Source: an uncultured Prevotellaceae bacterium (GTDB taxonomy: Bacteria; Bacteroidota; Bacteroidia; Bacteroidales; Muribaculaceae). From it: DNA of 64,000 nucleotides. Location of the stretch: NCBI GenBank assembly GCA_900316835.1, contig ONEL01000017.1:1-64000 (forward strand). Direction: 5' to 3'. The notes under the pieces are model-generated. The model ran no database searches and was not told the DNA's origin. It saw nothing but the letters and a program-made list of their open reading frames with translations. Every line of letters starts with the position of its first letter. The stretch's first letter is position 1. The position numbers and the translations under genes are program-made. Below are positions 35,732-43,438 of this stretch, piece by piece.

Positions 35732-36925
35732 TTATTTAAGCTGGGCTAGAGCTTTCTTGATGCGGGCTACGGCCTCGATGATATTCTCATCGCTAGTAGC
35801 ATAGCTCATGCGCAGGTAGCCTGGGCAGCAAAACGCGTCGCCAGCCACGCTTGCCACATGGGCGTGCTCAAGCAGGTAAATGGCAAGATCGCCAGCATCG
35901 TTGATGACGGTGTCGCCACAACGCTTACCAAAGAATGCCTCAACCTTGGGGAACACATAGAATGCTCCGTGTGGAACATTGAGTTCAATGCCGGGAATCT
36001 CCTGTAGCAGACCAGTGATAAGGTCGCGACGGCGCTGGAAAGCCACGCGCATGTCTTCCACGCACTGTTGCGAGCCACGATAAGCAGCCTCGGCAGCCTT
36101 TTGGGCGATTGACGACGCACCGCTAGTATACTGCCCTTGCAACTTATTAACAGCTTTAGCCAGCCACAATGGTGCGGCGACATAGCCAATGCGCCATCCG
36201 GTCATGGCATAGGCTTTAGAGACTCCGTTTATTACAGCCACACGGTCCTTCAACTCAGGAAATTGCGCCAGCGACTCGTGATGCCCCACGTAGTTGATGT
36301 GCTCATAGATTTCGTCGGCAATAATCATCACTTGCGGGTGGCGTGCCAGCACAGCCGCCAGCCCTGCCAGCTCTTCCCTGCTGTAGATGCTGCCACTGGG
36401 GTTAGAAGGCGAGCACAGGATGATGAGTTTTGTATTCTCGGTGATAGCGTTATCGAGTTGCTCAGGAGTGATTTTAAAGTCCTGCTCTATGGTAGCCGGC
36501 ACAAGCACGCTCTTGCCACCACACAGGTTCACCATCTGCACATAGCTCACCCACGCCGGGGTGGGGATGATAACCTCATCGCCAGGGTTAACAAGACACA
36601 GCACCGTGTTGCACAGCGACTGCTTGGCGCCATTGCCCACCACAATCTGCTCAGGGGCAAAGTCAAGGTTATTCTCATTCTTGAGCTTGTCGCTAATAGC
36701 CTGACGCAACGACAGGTATCCAGGCACTGGTGAGTAGAACGAGAAGTTGTCGTCAATGGCCTGCTTAGCAGCCTGCTTAATGTGGTCGGGAGTAAAGAAG
36801 TCGGGCTCGCCCACGCTCAAGTTAATAACGTCAACTCCCTGAGCCTTAAGCTCGTTACTCTTTTGCGACATTGCCAGTGTAGCAGATGGCTGCAATGCCT
36901 GCAATCTTTGAGAAATGAAATCCAT
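35732..36925 (-). CDS. aspC: Pyridoxal-phosphate aspartate aminotransferase, 397 aa
   Basis: Class I/II aminotransferase with VINLSVGEPDF, NPSGSIYS, ADEIYEHI and the PLP lysine Lys237 in VSKAYAMTGWRIGY. The C-terminal LRMSYATSDENI binds the substrate carboxylate. This sub-group (1-gamma) transfers the amino group between aspartate and 2-oxoglutarate. Full length. Monocistronic, with a TACCTTTG -7 element at 36989-36982 but no well-placed TTG. Confidence 0.9.
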   Translation of the reverse strand: MDFISQRLQALQPSATLAMSQKSNELKAQGVDVINLSVGEPDFFTPDHIKQAAKQAIDDNFSFYSPVPGYLSLRQAISDKLKNENNLDFAPEQIVVGNGAKQSLCNTVLCLVNPGDEVIIPTPAWVSYVQMVNLCGGKSVLVPATIEQDFKITPEQLDNAITENTKLIILCSPSNPSGSIYSREELAGLAAVLARHPQVMIIADEIYEHINYVGHHESLAQFPELKDRVAVINGVSKAYAMTGWRIGYVAAPLWLAKAVNKLQGQYTSGASSIAQKAAEAAYRGSQQCVEDMRVAFQRRRDLITGLLQEIPGIELNVPHGAFYVFPKVEAFFGKRCGDTVINDAGDLAIYLLEHAHVASVAGDAFCCPGYLRMSYATSDENIIEAVARIKKALAQLK

Positions 36926-37070
36926 AGTTGTTTTAAAGAATTGTTTATAGGTTTTAATGTATCAACATTTTTTTATTGCTACAAAGGTAGTATTTTTTGT
37001 CAAACAATTACTAACAATTACAAACATTTTTTTTACCCGCATCGTGAGAGTGCATAGGGGGGGGATAATA

Positions 37071-37119
37071 AAAAAAATCCTGTGCCACACACTTGATTAA
37101 AGAGGATGGCACAGGATTT
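37071..37119 (-). terminator. Intrinsic terminator of the GYF_2 membrane protein gene
   Basis: A 13-bp stem AAATCCTGTGCCA / TGGCACAGGATTT with a 19-nt loop, followed on the minus strand by eight T. Confidence 0.85.
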
Positions 37120-37148
37120 AAGGTATGTACTGTGAATGTAATGTGGAG

Positions 37149-37997
37149 TTATACCATATAATTCCTGAAAGAATGCATGAACATGAATAGCAACACAAAA
37201 TAAACAAGAGTTGTAAAAGCATAAACTCCCAGCAGTACATAGTCGATGAGGGTAGCTTCCTTGAGCAAGTTCTTGTATTTATCGATTTCTGAGATATTGT
37301 TCATGGGTATAGAGGCAAAAGCGGCAATCACAAGAGCGGCTATGTTACCCAGGTTGTAAGCACTTGAGACGCCAAGTATGAACCCTATCACATTAAGGAC
37401 GAAAACCAGTGCGAAGAACGCCACAGTGATAAATCCAAACTTCTCGTTTTTCAGCATCTTCATTATTGAATATCCACACACTGCAATCAGTGCCAGTGCG
37501 CTCAAGATGGTGAAGATGCCAAGGAAATATCGGTCCATCTTAAAGAAATAGAATGCCCCCACTATTTTCCACAAACTTGCCAGGATATTAAATCCCAGCA
37601 TCACGTAGAGGAGAATCTTAAACACATTTTGGTCGGCTGGCCGCGCAGCGGGAATGGGCCGTGATGCCGGAGGAACCTGAGATGATGCAGGTGGAGCCCA
37701 CTGCGACTGTTGTGGCTGCTGTGGTTGCTGTGTGGGAGGCGGTAAGGGAGTGCCAGGAGCAGGTGGCGCGGGAGTTTGCAAGGCAGGTGGCGCGGGAGCC
37801 TGGGGTATTGCCGGTGGCACTGGCGCCACCTCAGTGGCAAGACTTGAAGCCAGTTCAGGCACATCGGCAGCCTTAGTCCACGCCGGCATTCCCGCACACC
37901 ACACTAGCGAGTGGGGCATCAAGCCGTTGCTCATGAGTTGTTCTACTGTGAAGGGGCCCAACTTCTCGGTACCCTTTGCTAAATAATACTGTGCCAT
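37149..37997 (-). CDS. GYF_2-domain membrane protein with proline-rich linker, 282 aa
   Basis: Residues 3-52 are a GYF_2 (DUF4339) domain (YYLAKGTEKLGPFTVEQLM ... LVWCAGMPAWTKAADVPEL). A long Pro/Ala/Gln-rich linker (about 58-122) follows, then about five membrane segments to the end. The N-terminal domain is of the same type as in the GYF_2-dispanin protein at 31624-32250, but the membrane part differs. The proline-rich linker could itself be a GYF ligand. Own promoter and terminator. Function unknown. Confidence 0.8.
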   Translation of the reverse strand: MAQYYLAKGTEKLGPFTVEQLMSNGLMPHSLVWCAGMPAWTKAADVPELASSLATEVAPVPPAIPQAPAPPALQTPAPPAPGTPLPPPTQQPQQPQQSQWAPPASSQVPPASRPIPAARPADQNVFKILLYVMLGFNILASLWKIVGAFYFFKMDRYFLGIFTILSALALIAVCGYSIMKMLKNEKFGFITVAFFALVFVLNVIGFILGVSSAYNLGNIAALVIAAFASIPMNNISEIDKYKNLLKEATLIDYVLLGVYAFTTLVYFVLLFMFMHSFRNYMV

Positions 37998-38040
37998 AAT
38001 AGTTAGTTTTTTTGTTTATAATTCTATTTATCTTACCCCA

Positions 38041-38071
38041 CAAAGTTATAATAATAAAGCAAAACCGCCAA
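38041..38071 (-). promoter_or_regulatory. Promoter of the GYF_2 membrane protein gene
   Basis: On the minus strand TTG (38071-38069) and TAACTTTG (38048-38041), spacing 20 nt. Confidence 0.65.
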
Positions 38072-38126
38072 ACTTTTGTACTATTTTATCGCTTAAAATC
38101 ACCCTATTGAAAAATAAAGAATATTT

Positions 38127-38160
38127 TTGCTCACTACTAAGAAAAAAATGAATACCTTTG
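38127..38160 (+). promoter_or_regulatory. Promoter of mtgA
   Basis: TTG at 38127-38129 and TACCTTTG at 38153-38160, spacing 23 nt, longer than the 19-20 nt seen elsewhere in the window. Confidence 0.5.
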
Positions 38161-38207
38161 CGCTACAAAAATCAAAAAGATAGAAAACTCCACACAATAT
38201 AAAGAAT

Positions 38208-38915
38208 ATGAGCGATATAAAATATCTATGGGATAGATTGTGGACATGGGTGAAGAACCTGTTGATATTCTTCGTGGTGTCGTCGATTCTTGCAGTAATA
38301 GCATTCAAGTGGGTGCCGGTGTATCGCACCCCGCTCATGTACATTCGCTATTACCAGCAATACATCGATGGCAAGACACCCACCATCAAGCATCAGTGGG
38401 TGGACATGGACCAGATTAGCCACAGCATGCCCCTCGCCGCAATGGGTGGTGAGGACACCCACTTCACTGAGCACAACGGATTTGAAGAAAAGGAAATCCT
38501 GCGAGCACGCCTAGAGGCCCTTGAAGGGGGGCGTGAGCGCGGTGCCAGTACCATTTCGCAGCAAACTGCCAAGAACGTGTTTTTGTGGCCTGGCCACAGC
38601 TGGTTACGCAAGGGGCTGGAAGCTTATTTCACAGTGCTCATTGAGAACATTTGGGGCAAGGAGCGCATCATGGAAGTGTATCTCAACTCCATTGAGATGG
38701 GTGATGGCATCTATGGTATCCAAGCATGCGCTAACGAGAATTTCCACAAGAACGCCAGTGAGCTAACCGCTAAGGAGTGCGCCCTAATAGCCGCCACACT
38801 TCCCAATCCCCTCAAATATGACTCAGCCAACCCTGGTCCATACATGAGAAAGCGCCAGAAACAAATTTCAAGAGAGATGCGCTTTGTGGGCAATCCCGAG
38901 TGGGGCACGAAATAA
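38208..38915 (+). CDS. mtgA: Monofunctional peptidoglycan glycosyltransferase, 235 aa
   Basis: One membrane segment (17-34) and a GT51 domain. Motif 1 is GGEDTHFTEHNGF with the catalytic Glu82 (usual form is SED). GASTISQQTAKN (112-123), the second acidic motif ERIMEVYLNSIEMGDGIYG and KECALIAATLPNP follow. It polymerises lipid II into glycan strands on the periplasmic face of the inner membrane without a transpeptidase domain. Full length. Monocistronic. Confidence 0.94.
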   Translation: MSDIKYLWDRLWTWVKNLLIFFVVSSILAVIAFKWVPVYRTPLMYIRYYQQYIDGKTPTIKHQWVDMDQISHSMPLAAMGGEDTHFTEHNGFEEKEILRARLEALEGGRERGASTISQQTAKNVFLWPGHSWLRKGLEAYFTVLIENIWGKERIMEVYLNSIEMGDGIYGIQACANENFHKNASELTAKECALIAATLPNPLKYDSANPGPYMRKRQKQISREMRFVGNPEWGTK

Positions 38916-39089
38916 AGACACTAAAAGGTGTATTGCGAGTAAGGGTTCCACAGGCATGTCATGCGTGATATTAATCCTTACTATTGATTTAGTTGAAACA
39001 ATCATCTATCTGGTTGAAAATATAATAGAAATAACACTTTTTAGGCTATATTTGTCGTTATTCTAAATAAAAACACCACTATTAGCTGC

Positions 39090-39842
39090 ATGAACACGAT
39101 AATAAATAGCTTCACACCTATTGGTCTTGACGAGATGAGTAGCGTCAAGCTAATGAATCGTGTCGACACTAAGTTTGTTACTACCCTGCCAAGCCTCATG
39201 CAACTGCTTGAGATGGCTCGTAGAGAATACTTCATGCAGGAGATAGATGGAGAGCGCAACAGCCACTACACCACGCTTTACTACGACACCCCAGCACTCG
39301 ACATGTATATCATGCACCACAACGGATGCCTCGCGCGCCAAAAGGTGAGATTGAGACAATATGTCGACTCGGGGCTCATATTCCTGGAGGTAAAGAACAA
39401 GAATAACCACCGCCGCACTCGCAAGAAACGCATCACAGTTGACGAGATGAACATTGAGGGTGCGCACAAGCATGAGTTTCTAGAAAAACTGTGCTGGTGT
39501 GATGTGGACATGCTACAGCCATCTTTGCAAAACTGGTTTAGCCGCATGACGCTTGTCAACAAGGCTAAGACCGAGCGTGTGACCATCGACACCGGATTGA
39601 ACTTCCACAATTTTGTCACAGGGAAAGACACATCGCTCGACCAAGCAGTGATTGTAGAGCTCAAGCGAGATGGTAACGTGAAGTCGCCATTGCTGAACAT
39701 GCTTCGTGACTTGCACATTCACCCTCATGGTTTCAGCAAGTACTGCATGGGTACCGCTTTGAGCAACCCCAGCGTTAAGCAAAACCGGCTTAAAGAGAAA
39801 CTGCGCTATGTCGATAAGCTAATCGCTCAGGACTGTCGCTGA
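39090..39842 (+). CDS. VTC-domain polyphosphate polymerase-like protein, 250 aa
   Basis: The VTC tunnel fold is visible from its basic substrate-contacting strands: LMNRVDTKFVT, YYDTPALDMY, RQKVRLRQYVDSG, FLEVKNKNN and HRRTRKKRITV, then VIVELKRDGN near the end. In yeast Vtc4 this fold makes polyphosphate from ATP; bacterial VTC proteins are predicted to do likewise. It has no SPX or membrane domain. First gene of a three-gene operon with DUF4956 and DUF2490 genes (44 nt to the next). A TATATTTG element lies at 39047-39054. Confidence 0.85.
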   Translation: MNTIINSFTPIGLDEMSSVKLMNRVDTKFVTTLPSLMQLLEMARREYFMQEIDGERNSHYTTLYYDTPALDMYIMHHNGCLARQKVRLRQYVDSGLIFLEVKNKNNHRRTRKKRITVDEMNIEGAHKHEFLEKLCWCDVDMLQPSLQNWFSRMTLVNKAKTERVTIDTGLNFHNFVTGKDTSLDQAVIVELKRDGNVKSPLLNMLRDLHIHPHGFSKYCMGTALSNPSVKQNRLKEKLRYVDKLIAQDCR

Positions 39843-39886
39843 GCTAACCTTCTTTTTTTGATATTAACAACAAAACAATATTTCTT

Positions 39887-40552
39887 ATGAATAACTTGAT
39901 AACTTGGGGACTCTCCCCGCAATACTGCGCGATGCTCATACGCTTTTTCATCTGCATTGTAGTGAGCTGGATTATCATCGACCGGCTTTACTACCGCAAG
40001 AGCAAGCGTCGCGACTTCTATTTCACGTTCATGCTAATTAGTATTGCCATCTTCTTCCTTGTGTTCTTCATGATATTTGTGCTTGAGGACATGAAGGGAA
40101 AAGCTGGAATAGGACTGGGTATAGGCTTGTTTGGCATTTTCAGCATCATGCGCTACCGCACCGACACTATGCCAGTGCGCGAGATGACCTACCTGTTTGT
40201 CATCATTTCTCTAGCTGTGGTCAACGCACTAGCATCAACGATGCCGCTCTTTGAGCTCATTATCACCAATGTGTTAGTGATAGTGGCTATCGTGGTGTGT
40301 GAGTGGCGCCTCAAGACCGAGAATGTGAAGTTAATCCAGTATGATAAAATTGAGCTTATCACTCCCGACAAGCGCGACGAGCTAATCGCCGACCTAAAGA
40401 AGCGTACTGGCCTCGACATCACCAAGGTGGAGGTGGGCGCAATTGACATGCTCCGCGACATGACCGTGTTGCGCGTGCACTATCGCAGCACCGACGCTGG
40501 AAGCAACAGTGTAGACAAAACTATCAAACTCTCAAAACAAGACTTGCAATGA
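39887..40552 (+). CDS. DUF4956 integral membrane protein, 221 aa
   Basis: Four hydrophobic segments in the first 145 residues with the conserved cytoplasmic motif GLGIGLFGIFSIMRYRTD and MPVREMTYLFVII, then a soluble C-terminal alpha/beta domain of about 75 residues (KRDELIADLKKRTGLDI...). DUF4956 genes are commonly next to VTC genes in bacteria, so the pair may couple polymer synthesis to the membrane. The stop overlaps the start of the DUF2490 gene (ATGA). Confidence 0.87.
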   Translation: MNNLITWGLSPQYCAMLIRFFICIVVSWIIIDRLYYRKSKRRDFYFTFMLISIAIFFLVFFMIFVLEDMKGKAGIGLGIGLFGIFSIMRYRTDTMPVREMTYLFVIISLAVVNALASTMPLFELIITNVLVIVAIVVCEWRLKTENVKLIQYDKIELITPDKRDELIADLKKRTGLDITKVEVGAIDMLRDMTVLRVHYRSTDAGSNSVDKTIKLSKQDLQ

Positions 40553-41334
40553 AAAATTTAGCAAAATCAATAATCGTATTTCTTGCACTTGCAACGGCAA
40601 TTCCTAGTCATGCCGAGTGGGAACCAGAAGGAACGCCATTTGATGGCAAGAGTGGTAACGACTTTGGCGTGTGGATGACCGTGGGAGCTGAGAAAAAAAT
40701 CAACAAGAAGTGGAGCCTGGGGCTAGAATTTGAGTACCGCCTCAGGGACAATATTGTGGATGGCAAAGGCTGGGGAGCTCCCAGCCGGTGGAACATTGCC
40801 ATTGGCGCCGAATACAAACCCCTGAACTGGCTCAAAGTTGATGCGGGCTACAAGTTCATGCGCGATTACTCACTAGCTGAGTGGAATAACGAAAAGCAAG
40901 AAGAGACCACGGCATTTTGGGGCTCAAAACACAGGGTTTATGTCTCGGTAACAGGAAGCTACAAAGTGCAAAACGTGAAATTCTCGTTGCGAGAGCGCTG
41001 GCAATACACCTATCGCCCTGAAGTGGCCGATGTCACCTACGACTGGGAACACGACCGCTTTGAGCCCAAGAAGGGTAAAGGCAAGAACGTGTCGCGCACA
41101 AGGCTACAAATTTCCTACGACAAGAAACGCACGTGGTGGGAGCCATATATCTCGGCCGAGATGTATATTGCACATGGACTGGAAAAGATGCGTTACACCG
41201 CCGGATGTGACTTCAAGATTAACAAGCAAAACCACATTGACTTGTACTACCGCTTCGTTGACATTCGCGAAAACGACAATTTCAACAACCGCGACTCACA
41301 CGTGCTGGGAGTGGGCTATCAATTCAAGTTCTAG
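40549..41334 (+). CDS. DUF2490 family putative outer-membrane protein, 261 aa
   Basis: A signal peptide (MKNLAKSIIVFLALATAIPSHA) and then alternating, aromatic-rich beta strands ending in DSHVLGVGYQFKF, whose terminal Phe is typical of outer-membrane beta-barrels. The DUF2490 pattern WSLGLEFEYRLRDN, NWLKVDAGYKFM and RERWQYTYRPE is present. Translationally coupled to the DUF4956 gene by ATGA overlap, so an outer-membrane role in the same process is likely. Followed by a strong bidirectional terminator. Confidence 0.83.
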   Translation: MKNLAKSIIVFLALATAIPSHAEWEPEGTPFDGKSGNDFGVWMTVGAEKKINKKWSLGLEFEYRLRDNIVDGKGWGAPSRWNIAIGAEYKPLNWLKVDAGYKFMRDYSLAEWNNEKQEETTAFWGSKHRVYVSVTGSYKVQNVKFSLRERWQYTYRPEVADVTYDWEHDRFEPKKGKGKNVSRTRLQISYDKKRTWWEPYISAEMYIAHGLEKMRYTAGCDFKINKQNHIDLYYRFVDIRENDNFNNRDSHVLGVGYQFKF

Positions 41335-41353
41335 GAGATAGAGATTTTATAGA

Positions 41354-41399
41354 AAAAACCGGATTTTCTGTATATATGCCAGAAAATCCGGTTTTTTTG
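41354..41399. terminator. Bidirectional terminator
   Basis: Stem AAACCGGATTTTCTG / CAGAAAATCCGGTTT with a 9-nt loop, A-run before and T-run after; it serves the DUF2490 operon and the convergent gene at 41411. Confidence 0.9.
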
Positions 41400-41410
41400 T
41401 GGGTTTGTTT

Positions 41411-42019
41411 TTAGCACTCAAAGACCTTTTCGTTCTTGCGGCGCTGTTCCTTCTTTATTTCTTGTTCCTGCTTGTCGGCGTCCTCCTTCTTTTGGATTTT
41501 TTGTTTTGGCTTCTCGCGCTCGTTAGGTTTCTGGTTATTATCCTCACTGAAACTCTTGATAATATCTTCAACCACCTCGCGATTTCCAAGCAAGTAGTTC
41601 ACAACAACCTCTAGCACAGTCGACGTCTTGTTGCTAACAAAGTAGCTGATTATGCATCGAGTGCCATCAGGCATAGTGCCCTCAAGCGAGTAGCACTTAA
41701 ATCCTTTCACCTTAAATTCAAGGAGCTTGGTGTCATACATGTTGTATCCCATGGCACGGCTCTTTAGGCGCTCGTTAAGATTCTTCTTGTTAGTATTCTC
41801 GTTCTTGATGTATCGTTGCAATGTCATCACCATGTCGTCCCACTCCACGCTAGCTGAGCTGGGATCTTGAAAGAAACTATAAGGCACATAGCCACCTTCG
41901 GGAGCCTCGAAAGCGATGCCAAACTTGTCCCAAGTGTAAATTTTAGCATTTAAAGCTAGGCATAAAGTCATGGCAACGATTGCCACGAGTGCTCGTGTTA
42001 TGTTAAAGTTCATCATCAA
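41411..42019 (-). CDS. Secreted protein with charged C-terminal tail, 202 aa, function unknown
   Basis: A signal peptide (about 1-25; translation may start at the third Met, MNFNITRAL, at 42013) and a compact domain with WDKFGIAFEAPEGGYVPYSF and GFKCYSLEGTMPDGTRCIISYFV. The last 45 residues are almost all Lys/Glu/Gln/Asp, probably a long helix. No family recognised. It overlaps the lysozyme gene by 17 nt and is probably cotranscribed with it. Confidence 0.7.
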   Translation of the reverse strand: MMMNFNITRALVAIVAMTLCLALNAKIYTWDKFGIAFEAPEGGYVPYSFFQDPSSASVEWDDMVMTLQRYIKNENTNKKNLNERLKSRAMGYNMYDTKLLEFKVKGFKCYSLEGTMPDGTRCIISYFVSNKTSTVLEVVVNYLLGNREVVEDIIKSFSEDNNQKPNEREKPKQKIQKKEDADKQEQEIKKEQRRKNEKVFEC

Positions 42020-42845
42020 TAAAGTTTAAATCGTTTAACTCAGGATCTAAAGTATCAAGAGGCGACATTGTCTCGAGCCATTTCTCCCACTGGGCTTTGG
42101 AGCCATTGAACACGTTAAGATCCACATCGCCCCAAATTCCATTCACCCTGCCCCAGTGGCTATATTGCTGCAACTGGTGCGGGATGTGAGCAATAGCATC
42201 GGGTTGCTTAAAAGCGCACAGCCACAGGTTGATGTTGATTTGCCCATCCTTGATATATTTCTTATAGCCGTCGCCGTTGGTATATATCATCACCTTGTGA
42301 CCACGCGAGCGCAGGTTGTCGATCATGTCGTCAAGGTGCTTTTGAGTGCGCTCGTTTTGCACCATTTGGTCGTTGCTCCAGTCTTCCACATCAATAACCG
42401 GTGGAAGGTCGAGTTTTCGCCACCCTATTGTTTCCAAGAAGTTTTTAGCCTGATTGAGACCATCGGTCTTCTTGCGGAAAAAGTGATAAGCTCCCACTTT
42501 AAGTCCCGCCGCTCGCGCGTTGTCATAGTTCTTGGCAAATCGTGAGTCGTGATGATCTTCACCTTCACTAGCCTTGATTATCACAAAGCTGTAGCCTTGA
42601 GCTTTGACCTTCTCAAAGTCGATGTCTCCATTGTGGCTCGAAACGTCAATACCCACAATAGGATACTTGCTACGGTTAATCTCTATTTCACCTCGCATCC
42701 AGTGGAAAATGTCGGTGCGGTTTTTATAGGCCCACCATGCGAGTGCGCTTGCCAACACAGCCATCACCCCCAGTGCGATGAGGATAATCTTGATCACCTT
42801 GCGGCGACGACGCTTTCCATGTGTGGTGACGGCTGCGTTACTCAT
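42003..42845 (-). CDS. Membrane-anchored GH25 lysozyme, 280 aa
   Basis: A basic N-terminus (KRRRRKVIK) and one membrane helix (about 17-40) precede a GH25 domain: GIDVSSHNGDIDFEKVK with Asp67, FVIIKASEG, GAYHFF and the catalytic pair in VIDVEDW (Asp152, Glu154). GH25 enzymes cleave the MurNAc-beta-1,4-GlcNAc bond of peptidoglycan. The signal anchor suggests it stays at the inner membrane facing the periplasm and acts in wall remodelling. Downstream of the TM2 gene (15 nt). Confidence 0.93.
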   Translation of the reverse strand: MSNAAVTTHGKRRRRKVIKIILIALGVMAVLASALAWWAYKNRTDIFHWMRGEIEINRSKYPIVGIDVSSHNGDIDFEKVKAQGYSFVIIKASEGEDHHDSRFAKNYDNARAAGLKVGAYHFFRKKTDGLNQAKNFLETIGWRKLDLPPVIDVEDWSNDQMVQNERTQKHLDDMIDNLRSRGHKVMIYTNGDGYKKYIKDGQININLWLCAFKQPDAIAHIPHQLQQYSHWGRVNGIWGDVDLNVFNGSKAQWEKWLETMSPLDTLDPELNDLNFIDDEL

Positions 42846-42860
42846 AATATTGTTAAATTG

Positions 42861-43364
42861 CTAGAACAACGGGAACGAGTTGGCTGGATCGCAATACTTC
42901 TTCTCAAACTCATCTTGGCTCATAGTCATCATCAGGATGCCCTGAATAAGAACTACAACGGCTATTATTCCAGGTAAAACTCCGCAAGTGAGAACACCTC
43001 CAAATAGTGAGATAAGCAAGATTATGATCCCTGATGTGGTCTTGTCGAGATAGATATAATGCACGCCCAGAGTACCCAGAAAGATTGCCAGCAAACCTGC
43101 CACGCCACGGCTTTTACCCGAGGAACCAGCAGCAAAAATGTCGTTGCTGGGTGGTGGCGTGAAAGCGGGCTGAGGCCCTTGAGCATATCCACCAGGCTGC
43201 CCTTGCCCGTATTGTTGCTGTTGTTGCTGAGCTTGGAACTGAGGTGGCACAGCCGCACTTGCCGCTTCAAACTCATTTCCGCAGAACGGGCATGTTATTT
43301 TTTCCACTTCATACTGTGTAGAGATTTGATTCCTACACTGTGGACATTGATAGTTTACTGCCAT
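42861..43364 (-). CDS. Zinc-ribbon + TM2-domain membrane protein, 167 aa
   Basis: An N-terminal zinc ribbon (CPQCRNQ ... CPFCGNEF, residues 6-30), a Gln/Gly/Pro-rich linker (about 37-75) and a TM2 domain (about 82-150) with SRGVAGLLAIFLGTLGVHYIY, GIIILLISLFGG and LPGIIAVVVLIQGI. TM2 proteins are common in bacteria with no settled role. Upstream of, and likely cotranscribed with, the GH25 lysozyme gene. Confidence 0.88.
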   Translation of the reverse strand: MAVNYQCPQCRNQISTQYEVEKITCPFCGNEFEAASAAVPPQFQAQQQQQQYGQGQPGGYAQGPQPAFTPPPSNDIFAAGSSGKSRGVAGLLAIFLGTLGVHYIYLDKTTSGIIILLISLFGGVLTCGVLPGIIAVVVLIQGILMMTMSQDEFEKKYCDPANSFPLF

Positions 43365-43438
43365 AATCTAGAATTGCTGTTAGAGGTGAATAATGACAAA
43401 TAAATTAAATCTGTGGCTAGCTTTAGCGCGCAATGTGA

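Noticed and set aside
37057-37064. Run of eight G, considered as a phase-variation tract
   Set aside because: Lies between two genes, outside any coding frame and not within a promoter spacer.
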